From Herbaspirillum rhizosphaerae (GTDB lineage: Bacteria > Pseudomonadota > Gammaproteobacteria > Burkholderiales > Burkholderiaceae_D), in the NCBI RefSeq assembly GCF_001189965.1, contig NZ_LFLU01000008.1:1-64000 (forward strand): DNA of 64,000 bases, read 5' to 3'. Positions 8,567 through 17,659 of the stretch are shown piece by piece (the stretch's first letter is position 1; every line of letters starts with the position of its first letter). The notes under the pieces were generated by a model, which made no database searches, was not told the DNA's origin, and saw only the letters and a list, made by a program, of their open reading frames with translations. The position numbers and the translations under genes were made by a program.

Positions 8567-9193
8567 ATGAAACTGCAGCCCAGGAAAGAACCGCGCCAGG
8601 CACGCTCCAAAGCCATGGTCGACACCATTCTCGACGCCATGGCGCGGGTGCTGGTCGAGCGCGGTTACGCCAAGACCAACACCAATCTGGTAGCGGAAGC
8701 CGCCGGCATCAGCGTCGGTTCCTTGTACCAATATTTTCCGAACAAGGACGCGCTGATTTTTGCGCTGCGCGAGCGCCACGTGGCCCGCATGCTGCACTTG
8801 TTCGAAGAGGTCGTCGCCAAAATGGATGCGTCCGGTAGCCTGGAAAGCGATTTCGAGGCGCTGATCGAGGCGCTGGTGGCGGCCCATCTGGTCGAACCCG
8901 AACTCAACCGCATCCTGGAAGAAGAATTTCCGTCTTTTCACCTGCCGGTTTCCAACCACGTACGCCAGCGTTTTTTCGAGGCGATCAAGGGTGTACTAAC
9001 CAAGCATCGCAAGACCATTACCTCGCCGGATGTCGATGTGGCGGCCTTTGTGGTGCAGCGCATGCTTAAGGCGTTGGTCAATGCGGTGGTGTTGATCGCG
9101 CCGCCGGGACTCAACGCCGCCCACGTTCGCTCTGAAATTGTTCCTGCTGTTGTTGGTTATTTAACTGCGCAAAGATCGAATTTAATTGCATAA
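8567..9193 (+). CDS. TetR-family transcriptional repressor of the efflux operon
   Basis: 208 residues from ATG 8567. The frame is open upstream, but the earlier region is the promoter and operator. The N-terminal DNA-binding domain is standard: basic start RKEPRQARSKAMVDTILDA, then HTH at about 37-60 (LVAEAAGISVGSLYQYFPNK). The C-terminal ligand domain is diverged, as usual. Divergent to the efflux operon across a palindromic site, so it most likely represses pump and self until a pump substrate binds. The ribosome binding site is weak. Confidence 0.9.
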   Translation: MKLQPRKEPRQARSKAMVDTILDAMARVLVERGYAKTNTNLVAEAAGISVGSLYQYFPNKDALIFALRERHVARMLHLFEEVVAKMDASGSLESDFEALIEALVAAHLVEPELNRILEEEFPSFHLPVSNHVRQRFFEAIKGVLTKHRKTITSPDVDVAAFVVQRMLKALVNAVVLIAPPGLNAAHVRSEIVPAVVGYLTAQRSNLIA

Positions 9194-9278
9194 TGAGCCT
9201 CGCTCAGTGCGGGTTCATCAAAATCCGGAATGAGTGCGTCGGCAGGAATTTCTGCCCAATTTTCGATTCATTCCGATC

Positions 9279-9932
9279 ATGCGTTTATCGTTCGTTCAAA
9301 AGCATGCTTGCCGCATGCTGAAGGGGACTGTTGTTCTGATGGTGTCGGCGGCTGCCATGCAGGCTGCGCCTGCCGCAGCGGCGACGGTCACCGTGCAGGT
9401 GCTCGACGTGGCCGGCACGCCGGTGCCCAATGCCGTGGTGTATGCCGAACCGACCGGCGGCCAGACGGTGCCGAAGTCGCTCAAGCAAGCCGAAATTGAG
9501 CAAAAAGATATCAAATTTTTCCCCTTGGTAAGCGTGGTGCAGGTGGGCACGCCCGTGTTGTTCCCCAATCACGACAAGGTGCGCCATCACGTTTATTCGT
9601 TTTCGCCAGCCAAGACCTTCGAGCTGAAACTGTATTCCGGGGTGCCGACCAGTCCCATCGTTTTCGATAAAGTTGGTACAGTCGTCCTGGGCTGCAATAT
9701 TCACGATCAGATGGTGGCCTACCTGCAAGTCGTGAACACGCCGTATTTTGCCAAGACCGACATGTCGGGCCACGCCAAGCTGGAAGGGCTGGTTGGCGGC
9801 AAATATGCCTTGAAGGCCTGGTACTTCAAGATGGCGCCCAACGAAGCGGCAGTGGAGCAGGCGCTCACCTACCAGGGCGCGGATATGGCGGCATCGGTAA
9901 AACTGGCCGTCAAGGCTGTGCCGGTACAATAA
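9279..9932 (+). CDS. Exported cupredoxin-like protein (methylamine-utilisation type)
   Basis: About 217 residues from ATG 9279. GTG 9234 and ATG 9318 are also possible, as none has a clear ribosome binding site. A signal peptide ends near PAAAATV. The body has an Ig/carboxypeptidase-regulatory-like start (VTVQVLDVAGTPVPNAVVYA) and a cupredoxin-like segment with His at NHDKVRHHVYSF and a CNIHDQM cluster, the His/Cys/His/Met set used for type 1 copper. Periplasmic copper binding is therefore plausible. It is first in an operon with a c-di-GMP protein, a DUF3034 protein and a globin. Actual electron-transfer partners are unknown. Confidence 0.75.
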   Translation: MRLSFVQKHACRMLKGTVVLMVSAAAMQAAPAAAATVTVQVLDVAGTPVPNAVVYAEPTGGQTVPKSLKQAEIEQKDIKFFPLVSVVQVGTPVLFPNHDKVRHHVYSFSPAKTFELKLYSGVPTSPIVFDKVGTVVLGCNIHDQMVAYLQVVNTPYFAKTDMSGHAKLEGLVGGKYALKAWYFKMAPNEAAVEQALTYQGADMAASVKLAVKAVPVQ

Positions 9933-9961
9933 GCAAAGAATAACGAGGGGACAAATCCAAA

Positions 9962-12346
9962 GTGCGCTGGCATCGTCTAGAAAATCGCATCGTTGCGCTG
10001 TTCATCGTCCTGATCCTGCTGGTGCAGTTGGCAGGTTTCGTCGCCATTCGCAAAGCCATCGATGAAAACGCCCGCGCTTCCATCCGCGATGAACTGATCA
10101 TCGGCGAGCGCGTGTTCCTGCGCCTGCTGGATCAGAACGCCGACAAGCTGACGCAGGGCGCACGCCTGCTGGCGTCGGATTTCGGCTTTCGCCAGGCGAT
10201 CGGCACCGATGACCGCGGCACGATTACCTCCGTCCTGGAAAACCACGGCGCCCGCATCGGTTCGACATTGTCGATGCTGATCGGCACCGACCAGCAGATC
10301 AAGGCTTCAACCCAGGCGTATCCCAGCGCTGACCTGCAGCGTAACGCTCTGGAGCTGGTGGCCAAGGCGGCCGAGACCAATGGCGCATCGGATACGGTGA
10401 TCGTCGACGACAGCCTGTTCCAGATCGTGGCGGTGCCGGTGCGTGCGCCGGTCATCATCGGCTGGGTCGTCATGGGCTTTCCGGTGGACCAGAAACTGAT
10501 TTCCGACATGCGCGCCTTGTCTTCGCTGCAAGTCAGCGTCATGGTCAGCACACGCGGCGGGCAGTGGCAGCAGGATGTGTCGACCCTGCCGAAAGACGAG
10601 TCCGGCATGCTGATGCATCAGTTGCCGCAAAAGCCCAACACCAGTTCCTTCATCCCGCAACTCACGATCGGCGACAACGACTACAGCGCGCGCCTGCTGG
10701 TGCTGGCCAAGGGATCGTCCAATCAAAGCGCGGTGGCGGTATTGCAGCGCTCGATCAGTGAAGCGGTGGCGCCGTACCGGCGCCTGCAACTGATCCTGTT
10801 GACCATCAGCGTGATCGGCGTGGTGATGGCGATCTTCGCCAGCGCTTTCGTGGCGCGGCGCATCACCAGTCCCTTGCGTTCGCTGGCCGACATCGCCAAG
10901 CGTCTGGGCGCCGGCGACTATCGGGCCCGCATCGACATCAAGGGCGGCGATGAAATCGGCAAGTTGGCGGAGGCCTTTGAGAGCATGCGCACCGGCATCG
11001 CCAACCGCGAACTTGAAATCAGGCGGCTGGCGTATTGGGATCCGCTGACGGATTTGCCCAATCGGGTGCAGTTTGCAACCTTGCTCAATGCGGCCATCGA
11101 ACGCGCCAAGGCCAGCAACGGACAGTGCCATATCCTGATGATGGATCTGGACCGCTTCCAGCATGTCAACGATGTGCTGGGCCACAGCTTCGGCGACAGC
11201 CTGCTGCGCGAAGTCGGTCGCCGCCTCGAGCAGCAGCTGGAACGCGAGAACGACAAGGTCGCCCGGCTCGGCGGCGACGAGTACGCCATCCTGCTGCCGG
11301 CCACCGATGCCACCGAAGCGATCCGCCAGGCCAAGCGCATCCTGCATTCGCTGGAAATGCCGATTTCCATCGGCGACCAGACGGTCGATCTGGGGGCCGG
11401 CATCGGTATTTCCGGCTATCCGGAAAACGGGCAGAACAGCGACACGCTGCTCAGCAGCGCCGAAGTCGCCATGTACGTCGCCAAACGCCGCGGCAGCGGT
11501 TTCACGGTCTACGACCCGTCGATCGACAAGAGCAGCCAGGAAAGCCTGAGCCTGCTGAGCGAGCTGCGCCGCGCGCTCGACCGCAATGAATTCCTGCTAT
11601 ACGCCCAGCCCAAGGTGGAGCTGGCTACCGGCAAGGTAGTGGGAGCCGAAGCGCTGGTGCGCTGGGTGCATCCGGAAAAGGGCTTCATCGGCCCGGACAA
11701 TTTCATTCCCTTTGCCGAGACCACCGGCTTCATCCGCATGCTGACTTCCTGGATGCTGAACAAGACGGCAGTGTTGTGCGCCGAGCTGCAGAAGAGGGGG
11801 ATCACGCTGAAATTCTCGGTCAACCTGTCGACCCGCGATTTGCTCGATCAGGATTTGCCGACGCATTTCGCCGACATCCTGGCGCGCAATCAATTGTCGC
11901 CGTCGTCGATGTGCCTGGAAATCACCGAGAGCGCGATCATGGACGACCCGATACGCGCGCAGCTGACGCTGGAGCGCTTGCACGGCATGGGCGTGGAACT
12001 GGCGATTGACGACTTCGGTACCGGCTATTCGTCGCTGGCCTACCTCAAGCGCCTGCCGGTGGACGAGCTGAAAATCGACAAGTCCTTCGTCATGAACATG
12101 GAGCATGACGCCGACGACGCCAAGATCGTCAAATCGACCATCGACCTCGGCCACAACCTCGGCCTGCGCGTGGTGGCGGAAGGGCTGGAGACGCTTGCGG
12201 TCTGGCATCTGCTCAAGCAAATGGGCTGCGACCAGGCGCAGGGGTATTACATGAGCAAGCCGATGCCGGGCGACCGCTTTATCGAGTGGCTGGAGCAATG
12301 GAAAGCTCCGGAGATGCCAAGCCAGTCGGAAAATATGGCAATATAA
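9962..12346 (+). CDS. Membrane sensor GGDEF-EAL protein
   Basis: 794 residues from GTG 9962, with GAGGGG upstream. Order: membrane segment (about 10-30), periplasmic cache-like sensor to about 270, second membrane segment (LILLTISVIGVVMAIFASAF), HAMP (about 295-350), GGDEF (motif GGDEY near 440) and EAL (GAEALVRW near 562, DDFGTGYS later). Both catalytic signatures look intact, so it may make and degrade c-di-GMP. It follows the cupredoxin-like gene by 29 bp. The sensor probably faces the compartment where the operon's exported proteins act; a redox or gas signal is inference. Confidence 0.9.
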   Translation: MRWHRLENRIVALFIVLILLVQLAGFVAIRKAIDENARASIRDELIIGERVFLRLLDQNADKLTQGARLLASDFGFRQAIGTDDRGTITSVLENHGARIGSTLSMLIGTDQQIKASTQAYPSADLQRNALELVAKAAETNGASDTVIVDDSLFQIVAVPVRAPVIIGWVVMGFPVDQKLISDMRALSSLQVSVMVSTRGGQWQQDVSTLPKDESGMLMHQLPQKPNTSSFIPQLTIGDNDYSARLLVLAKGSSNQSAVAVLQRSISEAVAPYRRLQLILLTISVIGVVMAIFASAFVARRITSPLRSLADIAKRLGAGDYRARIDIKGGDEIGKLAEAFESMRTGIANRELEIRRLAYWDPLTDLPNRVQFATLLNAAIERAKASNGQCHILMMDLDRFQHVNDVLGHSFGDSLLREVGRRLEQQLERENDKVARLGGDEYAILLPATDATEAIRQAKRILHSLEMPISIGDQTVDLGAGIGISGYPENGQNSDTLLSSAEVAMYVAKRRGSGFTVYDPSIDKSSQESLSLLSELRRALDRNEFLLYAQPKVELATGKVVGAEALVRWVHPEKGFIGPDNFIPFAETTGFIRMLTSWMLNKTAVLCAELQKRGITLKFSVNLSTRDLLDQDLPTHFADILARNQLSPSSMCLEITESAIMDDPIRAQLTLERLHGMGVELAIDDFGTGYSSLAYLKRLPVDELKIDKSFVMNMEHDADDAKIVKSTIDLGHNLGLRVVAEGLETLAVWHLLKQMGCDQAQGYYMSKPMPGDRFIEWLEQWKAPEMPSQSENMAI

Positions 12347-12383
12347 TTTGCCGGACGGCAAAGTCGTGCCACCAGGGGGGAAC

Positions 12384-13322
12384 ATGACGCACAAGCAAGT
12401 CAATAAAATATCCAATTCATTCAAACCGCTGATCGCCATATCGGCCTGCGCGCTGACCATGGTTGCGGCCTCGGCTGCCGCAGAAACCACCGGCACGGCG
12501 CCCAGCATGATGCCCGACATGGGCAAGCTGATGGCCACGGCCGGCGTGATTCAGGTCGAAGGCGCGAGCGGCGGCGGCCTGGTGCCGTGGGCAACCATCA
12601 CCGGCTACGGCACGCGCGACAGCTATGGCGCCAACGCGCATTACACCTATGTCGGCACCCAGGATTACACACTCGCCTCGTACGGCGTTGCGGTCGGCAT
12701 CGCCGATCGGGTCGAGCTGTCGCTCGCCAAACAGCGCTTTACCGGAAGCCAGGCTCCGCTCAACAATCTGCGCATCGATCAGGACATCTACGGCATCAAG
12801 GTCAAACTGGCCGGCGACATCGTCTACGACCAGGACAGCTGGCTGCCGCAGATCGCCGCCGGCATGATGATCAAGCGCAACAACGGCATCGGCGGCCTGG
12901 GCGCGGTCAATAACGTCAAGCTGCTGGGCGCCAAGGATGATTCCGGCATCGATTACTATCTGGCGGCGACCAAGCTGTTCCTCGACCAGAGCCTGTTGGT
13001 CAACGCCACGGTGCGCGCCACCAAGGCCAACCAGATGGGCATCCTCGGTTTTGGCGGCGACAAGGGCGACCGCTATCAGGCCATGCTCGAAGGTTCGGTG
13101 GCCTACCTGCTCAATCGCAAATGGGTGGTCGGCGCCGAATACCGCATGAAGCCGCGCAATCTTGCCGCGGATAACGAAAAGGATTACTACGACGCTTTCG
13201 TCGCCTGGTTCCCGAGCAAGAACCTGTCGCTGACGTTGGCCTATGTGTCGCTGGGCGACATCACTATCTATAACCCCAGACGCCAGGAAGGTGTCTATCT
13301 CTCTGTGCAGGCAGGCTTCTGA
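12384..13322 (+). CDS. DUF3034 exported protein, probable outer-membrane beta-barrel
   Basis: 312 residues. ATG 12384 is preceded by AGGGGGG and opens a good signal peptide ending ...SAAAETTG; a TTG 36 bases earlier is less likely. The mature part is rich in alternating aromatic/Gly strands (GYGTRDSYGANAHYTYVGTQ) and ends in an aromatic residue (VQAGF), as outer-membrane barrels do. It matches my memory of DUF3034. Its stop overlaps the globin start by one base (TGATG), implying coupled translation. Role unknown. Confidence 0.75.
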   Translation: MTHKQVNKISNSFKPLIAISACALTMVAASAAAETTGTAPSMMPDMGKLMATAGVIQVEGASGGGLVPWATITGYGTRDSYGANAHYTYVGTQDYTLASYGVAVGIADRVELSLAKQRFTGSQAPLNNLRIDQDIYGIKVKLAGDIVYDQDSWLPQIAAGMMIKRNNGIGGLGAVNNVKLLGAKDDSGIDYYLAATKLFLDQSLLVNATVRATKANQMGILGFGGDKGDRYQAMLEGSVAYLLNRKWVVGAEYRMKPRNLAADNEKDYYDAFVAWFPSKNLSLTLAYVSLGDITIYNPRRQEGVYLSVQAGF

Positions 13323-13765
13323 TGAAAACTCTCACAAGCAAATCCGGCTGGCTGGCTGCGGCCATGGTTGTCCTGATGACAGCCTTGCCGGCGCAGGCCC
13401 AAAAGGCCGACGACAGCCTGTATCGCGACCTCGGCGGGCTGGAAGTGCTGACCAGGGTGGTCGACGACACGCTGGCGCTGGCGCTGGCCGATGCGCGCAT
13501 CAAGGACACCTTCAAGGATACCGACATGAAGCGCCTCGCCAAGCTGATCACGGAACAGTTCTGCGAACTCAGCGGCGGCCCGTGCAAATACAGCGGCGAC
13601 CCGATGAAGGAGGTGCATCAGGGACTGGCCTTGAACAACATGCAATTCAATGCCCTGGTGGAAGATCTGCAGGCGGCAATGGACAAAGCGAATATTCCGT
13701 CGCGCACGCAAAACAAGCTGCTGGCCTTGCTGGCGCCGATGCAGCGCACCGTGGTCACCAGATAA
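13322..13765 (+). CDS. Exported group 1 truncated haemoglobin
   Basis: 147 residues. The signal peptide (hydrophobic 9-25, cut near AQAQK) is unusual, as most truncated globins are cytosolic. The globin part starts YRDLGGLEVLTRVVDD. It carries the proximal His in MKEVHQGL (about His99) and ends in the short helix typical of group 1. It would bind haem and O2 or NO in the periplasm. Last gene of the cupredoxin/GGDEF-EAL/DUF3034/globin operon, coupled to DUF3034. NO detoxification or sensing is plausible but unproven. Confidence 0.85.
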   Translation: MKTLTSKSGWLAAAMVVLMTALPAQAQKADDSLYRDLGGLEVLTRVVDDTLALALADARIKDTFKDTDMKRLAKLITEQFCELSGGPCKYSGDPMKEVHQGLALNNMQFNALVEDLQAAMDKANIPSRTQNKLLALLAPMQRTVVTR

Positions 13766-13808
13766 GCGAGGGCGGCAAGCCAACGGGGAAAAATATTTTC
13801 AGTCGCGT

Positions 13809-13836
13809 GGAATAAAGCCGTCATGCCCCACGTATA
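13809..13836 (+). promoter_or_regulatory. Candidate ECF sigma-factor promoter
   Basis: GGAATAAA (13809-13816), a 14-base spacer, then CGTATA (13831-13836). A GGAA-type -35 and CGT-type -10 are the pattern recognised by many ECF sigma factors. It lies 53 bases before the PF03640 gene, which precedes an ECF sigma gene, so autoregulation is likely. Confidence 0.45.
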
Positions 13837-13889
13837 CCGGGTCATGGGTAAGGCAAACCGCGTAACCCTGAGACCAAAGGAATACTGAA

Positions 13890-14258
13890 ATGAAACTGCT
13901 CCCACTTTCCCTGTTGACATTGTCCTTGCTGTCGTCCGTGGCGCCTGCCGCCTTCGCCGAAGACATGGCCGTCAAGAAGATGGACGACGTCCTCGTCACC
14001 ACCAGCGGCATGACGGTCTACACTTTTGATAACGACCCTGCCGGCAAGAGCGTTTGCAACGGCCCGTGTGCCGCCAACTGGCCGCCGGTTGCACCGACCG
14101 GCACGCCGAGCGCACCGTTTTCCGTGATCAAGCGCGACGACGGCAGCCCGCAACTGGCCGTCAACGGCAAGCCGCTGTACACCTTCGCCGCCGACAAGAA
14201 AGCCGGCGACCGCAACGGCGACAACTTCAAGAACATCTGGCACGTCATCAAGAACTGA
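13890..14258 (+). CDS. Secreted PF03640-type repeat protein
   Basis: 122 residues with a signal peptide ending AAFAED. Two copies of the family's repeat are visible: TTSGMTVYTFDNDPAGKSVC and AVNGKPLYTFAADKKAGD, separated by CNGPCAANWPPV. This matches the secreted repeat family PF03640 (COG4315), whose biochemical role is not known. AAAGGA precedes ATG 13890. It stands first in the sigma/anti-sigma operon and is probably a target of that sigma factor. Confidence 0.8.
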   Translation: MKLLPLSLLTLSLLSSVAPAAFAEDMAVKKMDDVLVTTSGMTVYTFDNDPAGKSVCNGPCAANWPPVAPTGTPSAPFSVIKRDDGSPQLAVNGKPLYTFAADKKAGDRNGDNFKNIWHVIKN

Positions 14259-14291
14259 TTAGCCAACTCACCGCGTTCACATCGCAAACTC

Positions 14292-14792
14292 ATGTCCGAC
14301 GAAAGTCATTTGCTAGCCTGTATCCCACGCCTGCGCCGTTATGCGCGGGCGTTGGTGGGCGATCGCGCCGGCGCGGACGACCTCGTGCAGGACACGATGG
14401 AACGCGCCTGGCAAAAGCTGTCGAGCTGGCGCAAGGGCACCGACATGCGGCCGTGGCTGTTCAGCATCATGCACAACCTGCATGTCGACCAGCGCCGCAA
14501 GCCGGTGATCCCGACCGTGACGCTGGATGACGAAGACGCGCTGGCAACGCCGGCCTATGCGCCTGACCGGCTGGTCGGCTACGACCTGGAATCGGCCCTG
14601 CGTCTGCTGGCCGCGGAGCAAAGAGAGATTTTGTTGTTGGTGGTGCTGGAAGAAATGACGTATGAAGAAGTGGCTGCGACCCTGAACATCCCGATCGGGA
14701 CCGTCATGTCGCGCCTGTCGCGCGCCCGTGAGCGCTTGCGCACGCTGGTCGAGGGACGGCCCCAGCATTCGCCGTTGAAGGTGGTCAAATGA
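14292..14792 (+). CDS. ECF-family RNA polymerase sigma factor
   Basis: 166 residues. Region 2 at about 10-75 (YARALVGDRAGADDLVQDTM, then MRPWLFSIMHNLHVDQRR). Region 4 at about 105-155 (LLAAEQREILLLVVLEEMTY, then EEVAATLNIPIGTVMSRLSR). No region 1.1 or 3, as in ECF factors. The stop overlaps the anti-sigma start in ATGA. It should drive the upstream candidate promoter and a small stress regulon when released from the anti-sigma factor. Confidence 0.92.
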   Translation: MSDESHLLACIPRLRRYARALVGDRAGADDLVQDTMERAWQKLSSWRKGTDMRPWLFSIMHNLHVDQRRKPVIPTVTLDDEDALATPAYAPDRLVGYDLESALRLLAAEQREILLLVVLEEMTYEEVAATLNIPIGTVMSRLSRARERLRTLVEGRPQHSPLKVVK

Positions 14793-15595
14793 AACCGATG
14801 CCGATTACCGAAGCCGATTTGCAGGGTTATGTCGACGGCCTGCTGCCCGAGGAGCGTCTGGAAGAAATCGCCGCCTATCTGGAAAGCAATCCGGACGAAG
14901 CCGAGCGCCTGCGCACTTATCGCCATCAGAATCAAGCCTTGCACCTGCTGTTCGACCCGGTGCTGGACGAGCCCGTGCCGGCGCGTCTGTCGGCGCGGCC
15001 CAGCAGCAACTGGGAGTTGTTGCAGCGTTATGCCGCGATCCTGATCGTGGCCGTGTTCGCCGGTGCGGGCGGCTGGTATCTGCACGGCGCGGCACAGTCG
15101 TCGTCGGTGACCTGGATCGCCAGCGCCGCCGGATCGGTGGCGCGCGTGGATGCGCCCTTGATGATGGCGCGCCGCGCCGCCGTCGCGCATGCCGTCTACA
15201 CGCCGGATCCGCGCCGGCCGGTGGAGGTCGGCGCCGATCAGGAAGAGGCTCTGGTGCGCTGGCTGTCCAAACGCATCGGCGCCGATGTCCGCGCGCCCAA
15301 GCTGGCGCCGCTCGGCTATGAACTCATCGGCGGCCGTTTGCTGCCGGGACAGAGCGGGCCGGTGGCGCAGTTCATGTATCACGACGGCGCCGGCCAGCGT
15401 TTGACGCTGTACGTTTCCACCGATCAGGTGCAGAACAAGGACACCGGTTTCCGCTTCGCACAGGAAGGCACGGTCAACGTGTTTTACTGGATCGACGGTA
15501 AGTTCGGCTACGCCTTGTCCGGCAGCATCGACCGGGGCGAACTGGCGCGGATTGCCAATACGGTCTACGAGCAGTTGGACAAGCCGGCGAAATAA
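14789..15595 (+). CDS. Membrane anti-sigma factor
   Basis: 268 residues. A cytosolic N-terminal helix bundle (ITEADLQGYVDGLLPEERLE) has the look of anti-sigma domains but lacks the His-x3-Cys-x2-Cys zinc motif. One membrane segment follows at about 80-98 (YAAILIVAVFAGAGGWYLHG), then a periplasmic domain of about 170 residues. It overlaps the sigma gene by 4 bp. Expected role: hold the sigma factor at the membrane until an envelope signal is sensed. It converges on the next gene with an 18-bp gap and no obvious terminator. Confidence 0.85.
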   Translation: MKPMPITEADLQGYVDGLLPEERLEEIAAYLESNPDEAERLRTYRHQNQALHLLFDPVLDEPVPARLSARPSSNWELLQRYAAILIVAVFAGAGGWYLHGAAQSSSVTWIASAAGSVARVDAPLMMARRAAVAHAVYTPDPRRPVEVGADQEEALVRWLSKRIGADVRAPKLAPLGYELIGGRLLPGQSGPVAQFMYHDGAGQRLTLYVSTDQVQNKDTGFRFAQEGTVNVFYWIDGKFGYALSGSIDRGELARIANTVYEQLDKPAK

Positions 15596-15613
15596 AGATT
15601 CAGGGCGAAAGCT

Positions 15614-17659
15614 TCATGACAATTCCGCTCCGTTCTCCTGCTCCGGCAACGGCGCTGTCTTTGGCGGAATGAAGAAGTCCACCGGTTTTTTCAGGAAGCG
15701 CCGGCACAGCGACTTCAGCAGCGGCCAGCTGTGGCGGAATTTCACCTGCCGCGAACGCAGGGCCACGAACAGCGCCAGCGAAAAACTTACCCACAGGTTC
15801 ACCGTGCCGATCGCCAGCACACCGAAGGTCGACACCGCAATCACATGCCAACTGACTGCATGGTCGAGCGCGACCAGCGCAATCGCAAAGTTGGTTGCCG
15901 AGAAGGTGATGTGACGAATGTCGATCGGCAGGCCGATCATGAAGCCGATGGTGCCGATGGTGCCCAGCAGAATCCCGAAGTAGAAATTCCCCATCAGGCC
16001 GCCCAGGCCGGTCTCCAGATAATCGCCCAGACGCGCGGTGCGCGCCTTGCCAAGCAAGCCGTTGAGCCAGCGCGCACGCGCCACGCGCTGCGACATGCGG
16101 GTGTAGAGCGCCTTGTTGTCGTAGTAACCCGAAATCAATCCGGCCAGGAACAGGCAGACCCCGGCGATGGCCGCATGGAACAGCGCCAGGCTGGCAAACG
16201 GATCGATGTCGTGCAGCAGGTGTTGCGCCTTGTCGGGAGTGACGAAGTGATGCCCGGTCACGAGGAAATAGCCGTAGACCAGCAGATACGCCACGGGGAA
16301 GGCAATCGTCAGGTTGCCCAGCACCGCCACGAACTGGGTGCGGATCACTTTGACGATCAGTTCCGTCAGGCTGTCGAGATCGATGTTGCGGCCGTCGCGG
16401 CTGTGCAGGCCCGCGGCGATGCGCGAGGCAGTCATGGCGGGCTGTTTGGTCGCCACCGTGAAATGCAGCACGTGGATGAACATGAATCCCAGCGAATAAT
16501 TCATGCTGAACAAAAAGGCTTCCACCAGCGGCGCCGCGCGCAGGTACGAAAACAGGATCTTGATCAGCGACATGAACCCGATGATGAAGCCGGCGCCCGC
16601 TGCCGAGCGGTACATGGCGGCGTATTCGCGGCGGTCTTCGGCAATGTAGTGTTCGCCGGTGCGGCTGGCGTTTTCGGTGATGTTGCGCGCCAGCAGGTTG
16701 ATGTTGGCGGCAAACAGATCGCGCACGGTGTATTTGCGGTTGTGCGCTTCGATCAGTTCCAGCCCCAGTTCGAGGCCGATGCTGCGCTTTTCGGCCGCTG
16801 CCATGGCGGGCGTCTCGGCGACGCCGACGTCGACCAGCGACAGCAGCTTGTGCAGGCGATCCAGATGCTGGTCCAGGCGCACCAGGCGGTAGGTGACGGA
16901 GATGCTGGTGCCCAGGCGCAGCGTGCTGTTGCGGATCTTCTTCACGACGTCCTGGCATTGCTCCAGCATCACCAGTACATGGCTGGCGTCTTCGATGGGC
17001 GTCGGGTCGCCGTTGAGGTGGCGCATGTAGCCGTCGAGATAGCGATGCAGCTCGACGTTTTGCATCAGGAAGGGCGATTCAAAGGCCTTGATGTCGCTGT
17101 AGATGCGGATCAATTCCGGTTCGATGCCGATGGCGCTGATGCGGTAGGACAGGACCTGGATGGCGAGCAGGATTTCTGTGAGCGTCTTTTGCCCATCAAT
17201 CTGTTCCAGGTCGGGCAATTCGATTTCAGCGCGACTGAGCACCTCAAACAGCGCTTCCCAATCCGATGGCGGGACCGCCCGCATCCACAGGTAATCGGTA
17301 TTGAAGGGGAAGATCTTTTCCAGGCAATCCGGCAGGTAGCGATCGTCCAGCGCCGGCGGCAGGATGCGGTAAGCGATGCGGCGATGCAGCTCCGAGAAGA
17401 AACCGTCGTTGGAGAGAATGCCGATGTCGGTGTACAGGCTGGTCTGACGCCGCGCCGACAACAGATGCAGCAGGTAATGGCGCAGCGTTGCGGCGTAGTG
17501 CGGATGCTGTTGCAGCAAGTGCGTCAGGGTACGGACGTTGGTGATGGCCAGTTCCGGCGCTTCGCGCTTTTTCGGGCGAATGGCCTTCATCAGTTCGATC
17601 AGAAGATCGAGTTCGGCGTTGACGGGGGACGTGCTGATTTTTTCTAGTGTGTGGAGCAT
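15614..17659 (-). CDS. Gcr/PF10136 family protein ('site-specific recombinase')
   Basis: 681 residues, the family's normal length. The N-terminal half is helical and soluble. The C-terminal half has several strongly hydrophobic segments (FIIGFMSLIKILFSYLRAA, GNFYFGILLGTIGTIGFMIG). Databases call this family site-specific recombinase, after neisserial Gcr. I see no tyrosine- or serine-recombinase catalytic motif, and the profile is that of a membrane protein, so the recombinase label is doubtful. ATG 17659 lacks a good ribosome binding site. Confidence 0.75.
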   Translation of the reverse strand: MLHTLEKISTSPVNAELDLLIELMKAIRPKKREAPELAITNVRTLTHLLQQHPHYAATLRHYLLHLLSARRQTSLYTDIGILSNDGFFSELHRRIAYRILPPALDDRYLPDCLEKIFPFNTDYLWMRAVPPSDWEALFEVLSRAEIELPDLEQIDGQKTLTEILLAIQVLSYRISAIGIEPELIRIYSDIKAFESPFLMQNVELHRYLDGYMRHLNGDPTPIEDASHVLVMLEQCQDVVKKIRNSTLRLGTSISVTYRLVRLDQHLDRLHKLLSLVDVGVAETPAMAAAEKRSIGLELGLELIEAHNRKYTVRDLFAANINLLARNITENASRTGEHYIAEDRREYAAMYRSAAGAGFIIGFMSLIKILFSYLRAAPLVEAFLFSMNYSLGFMFIHVLHFTVATKQPAMTASRIAAGLHSRDGRNIDLDSLTELIVKVIRTQFVAVLGNLTIAFPVAYLLVYGYFLVTGHHFVTPDKAQHLLHDIDPFASLALFHAAIAGVCLFLAGLISGYYDNKALYTRMSQRVARARWLNGLLGKARTARLGDYLETGLGGLMGNFYFGILLGTIGTIGFMIGLPIDIRHITFSATNFAIALVALDHAVSWHVIAVSTFGVLAIGTVNLWVSFSLALFVALRSRQVKFRHSWPLLKSLCRRFLKKPVDFFIPPKTAPLPEQENGAELS

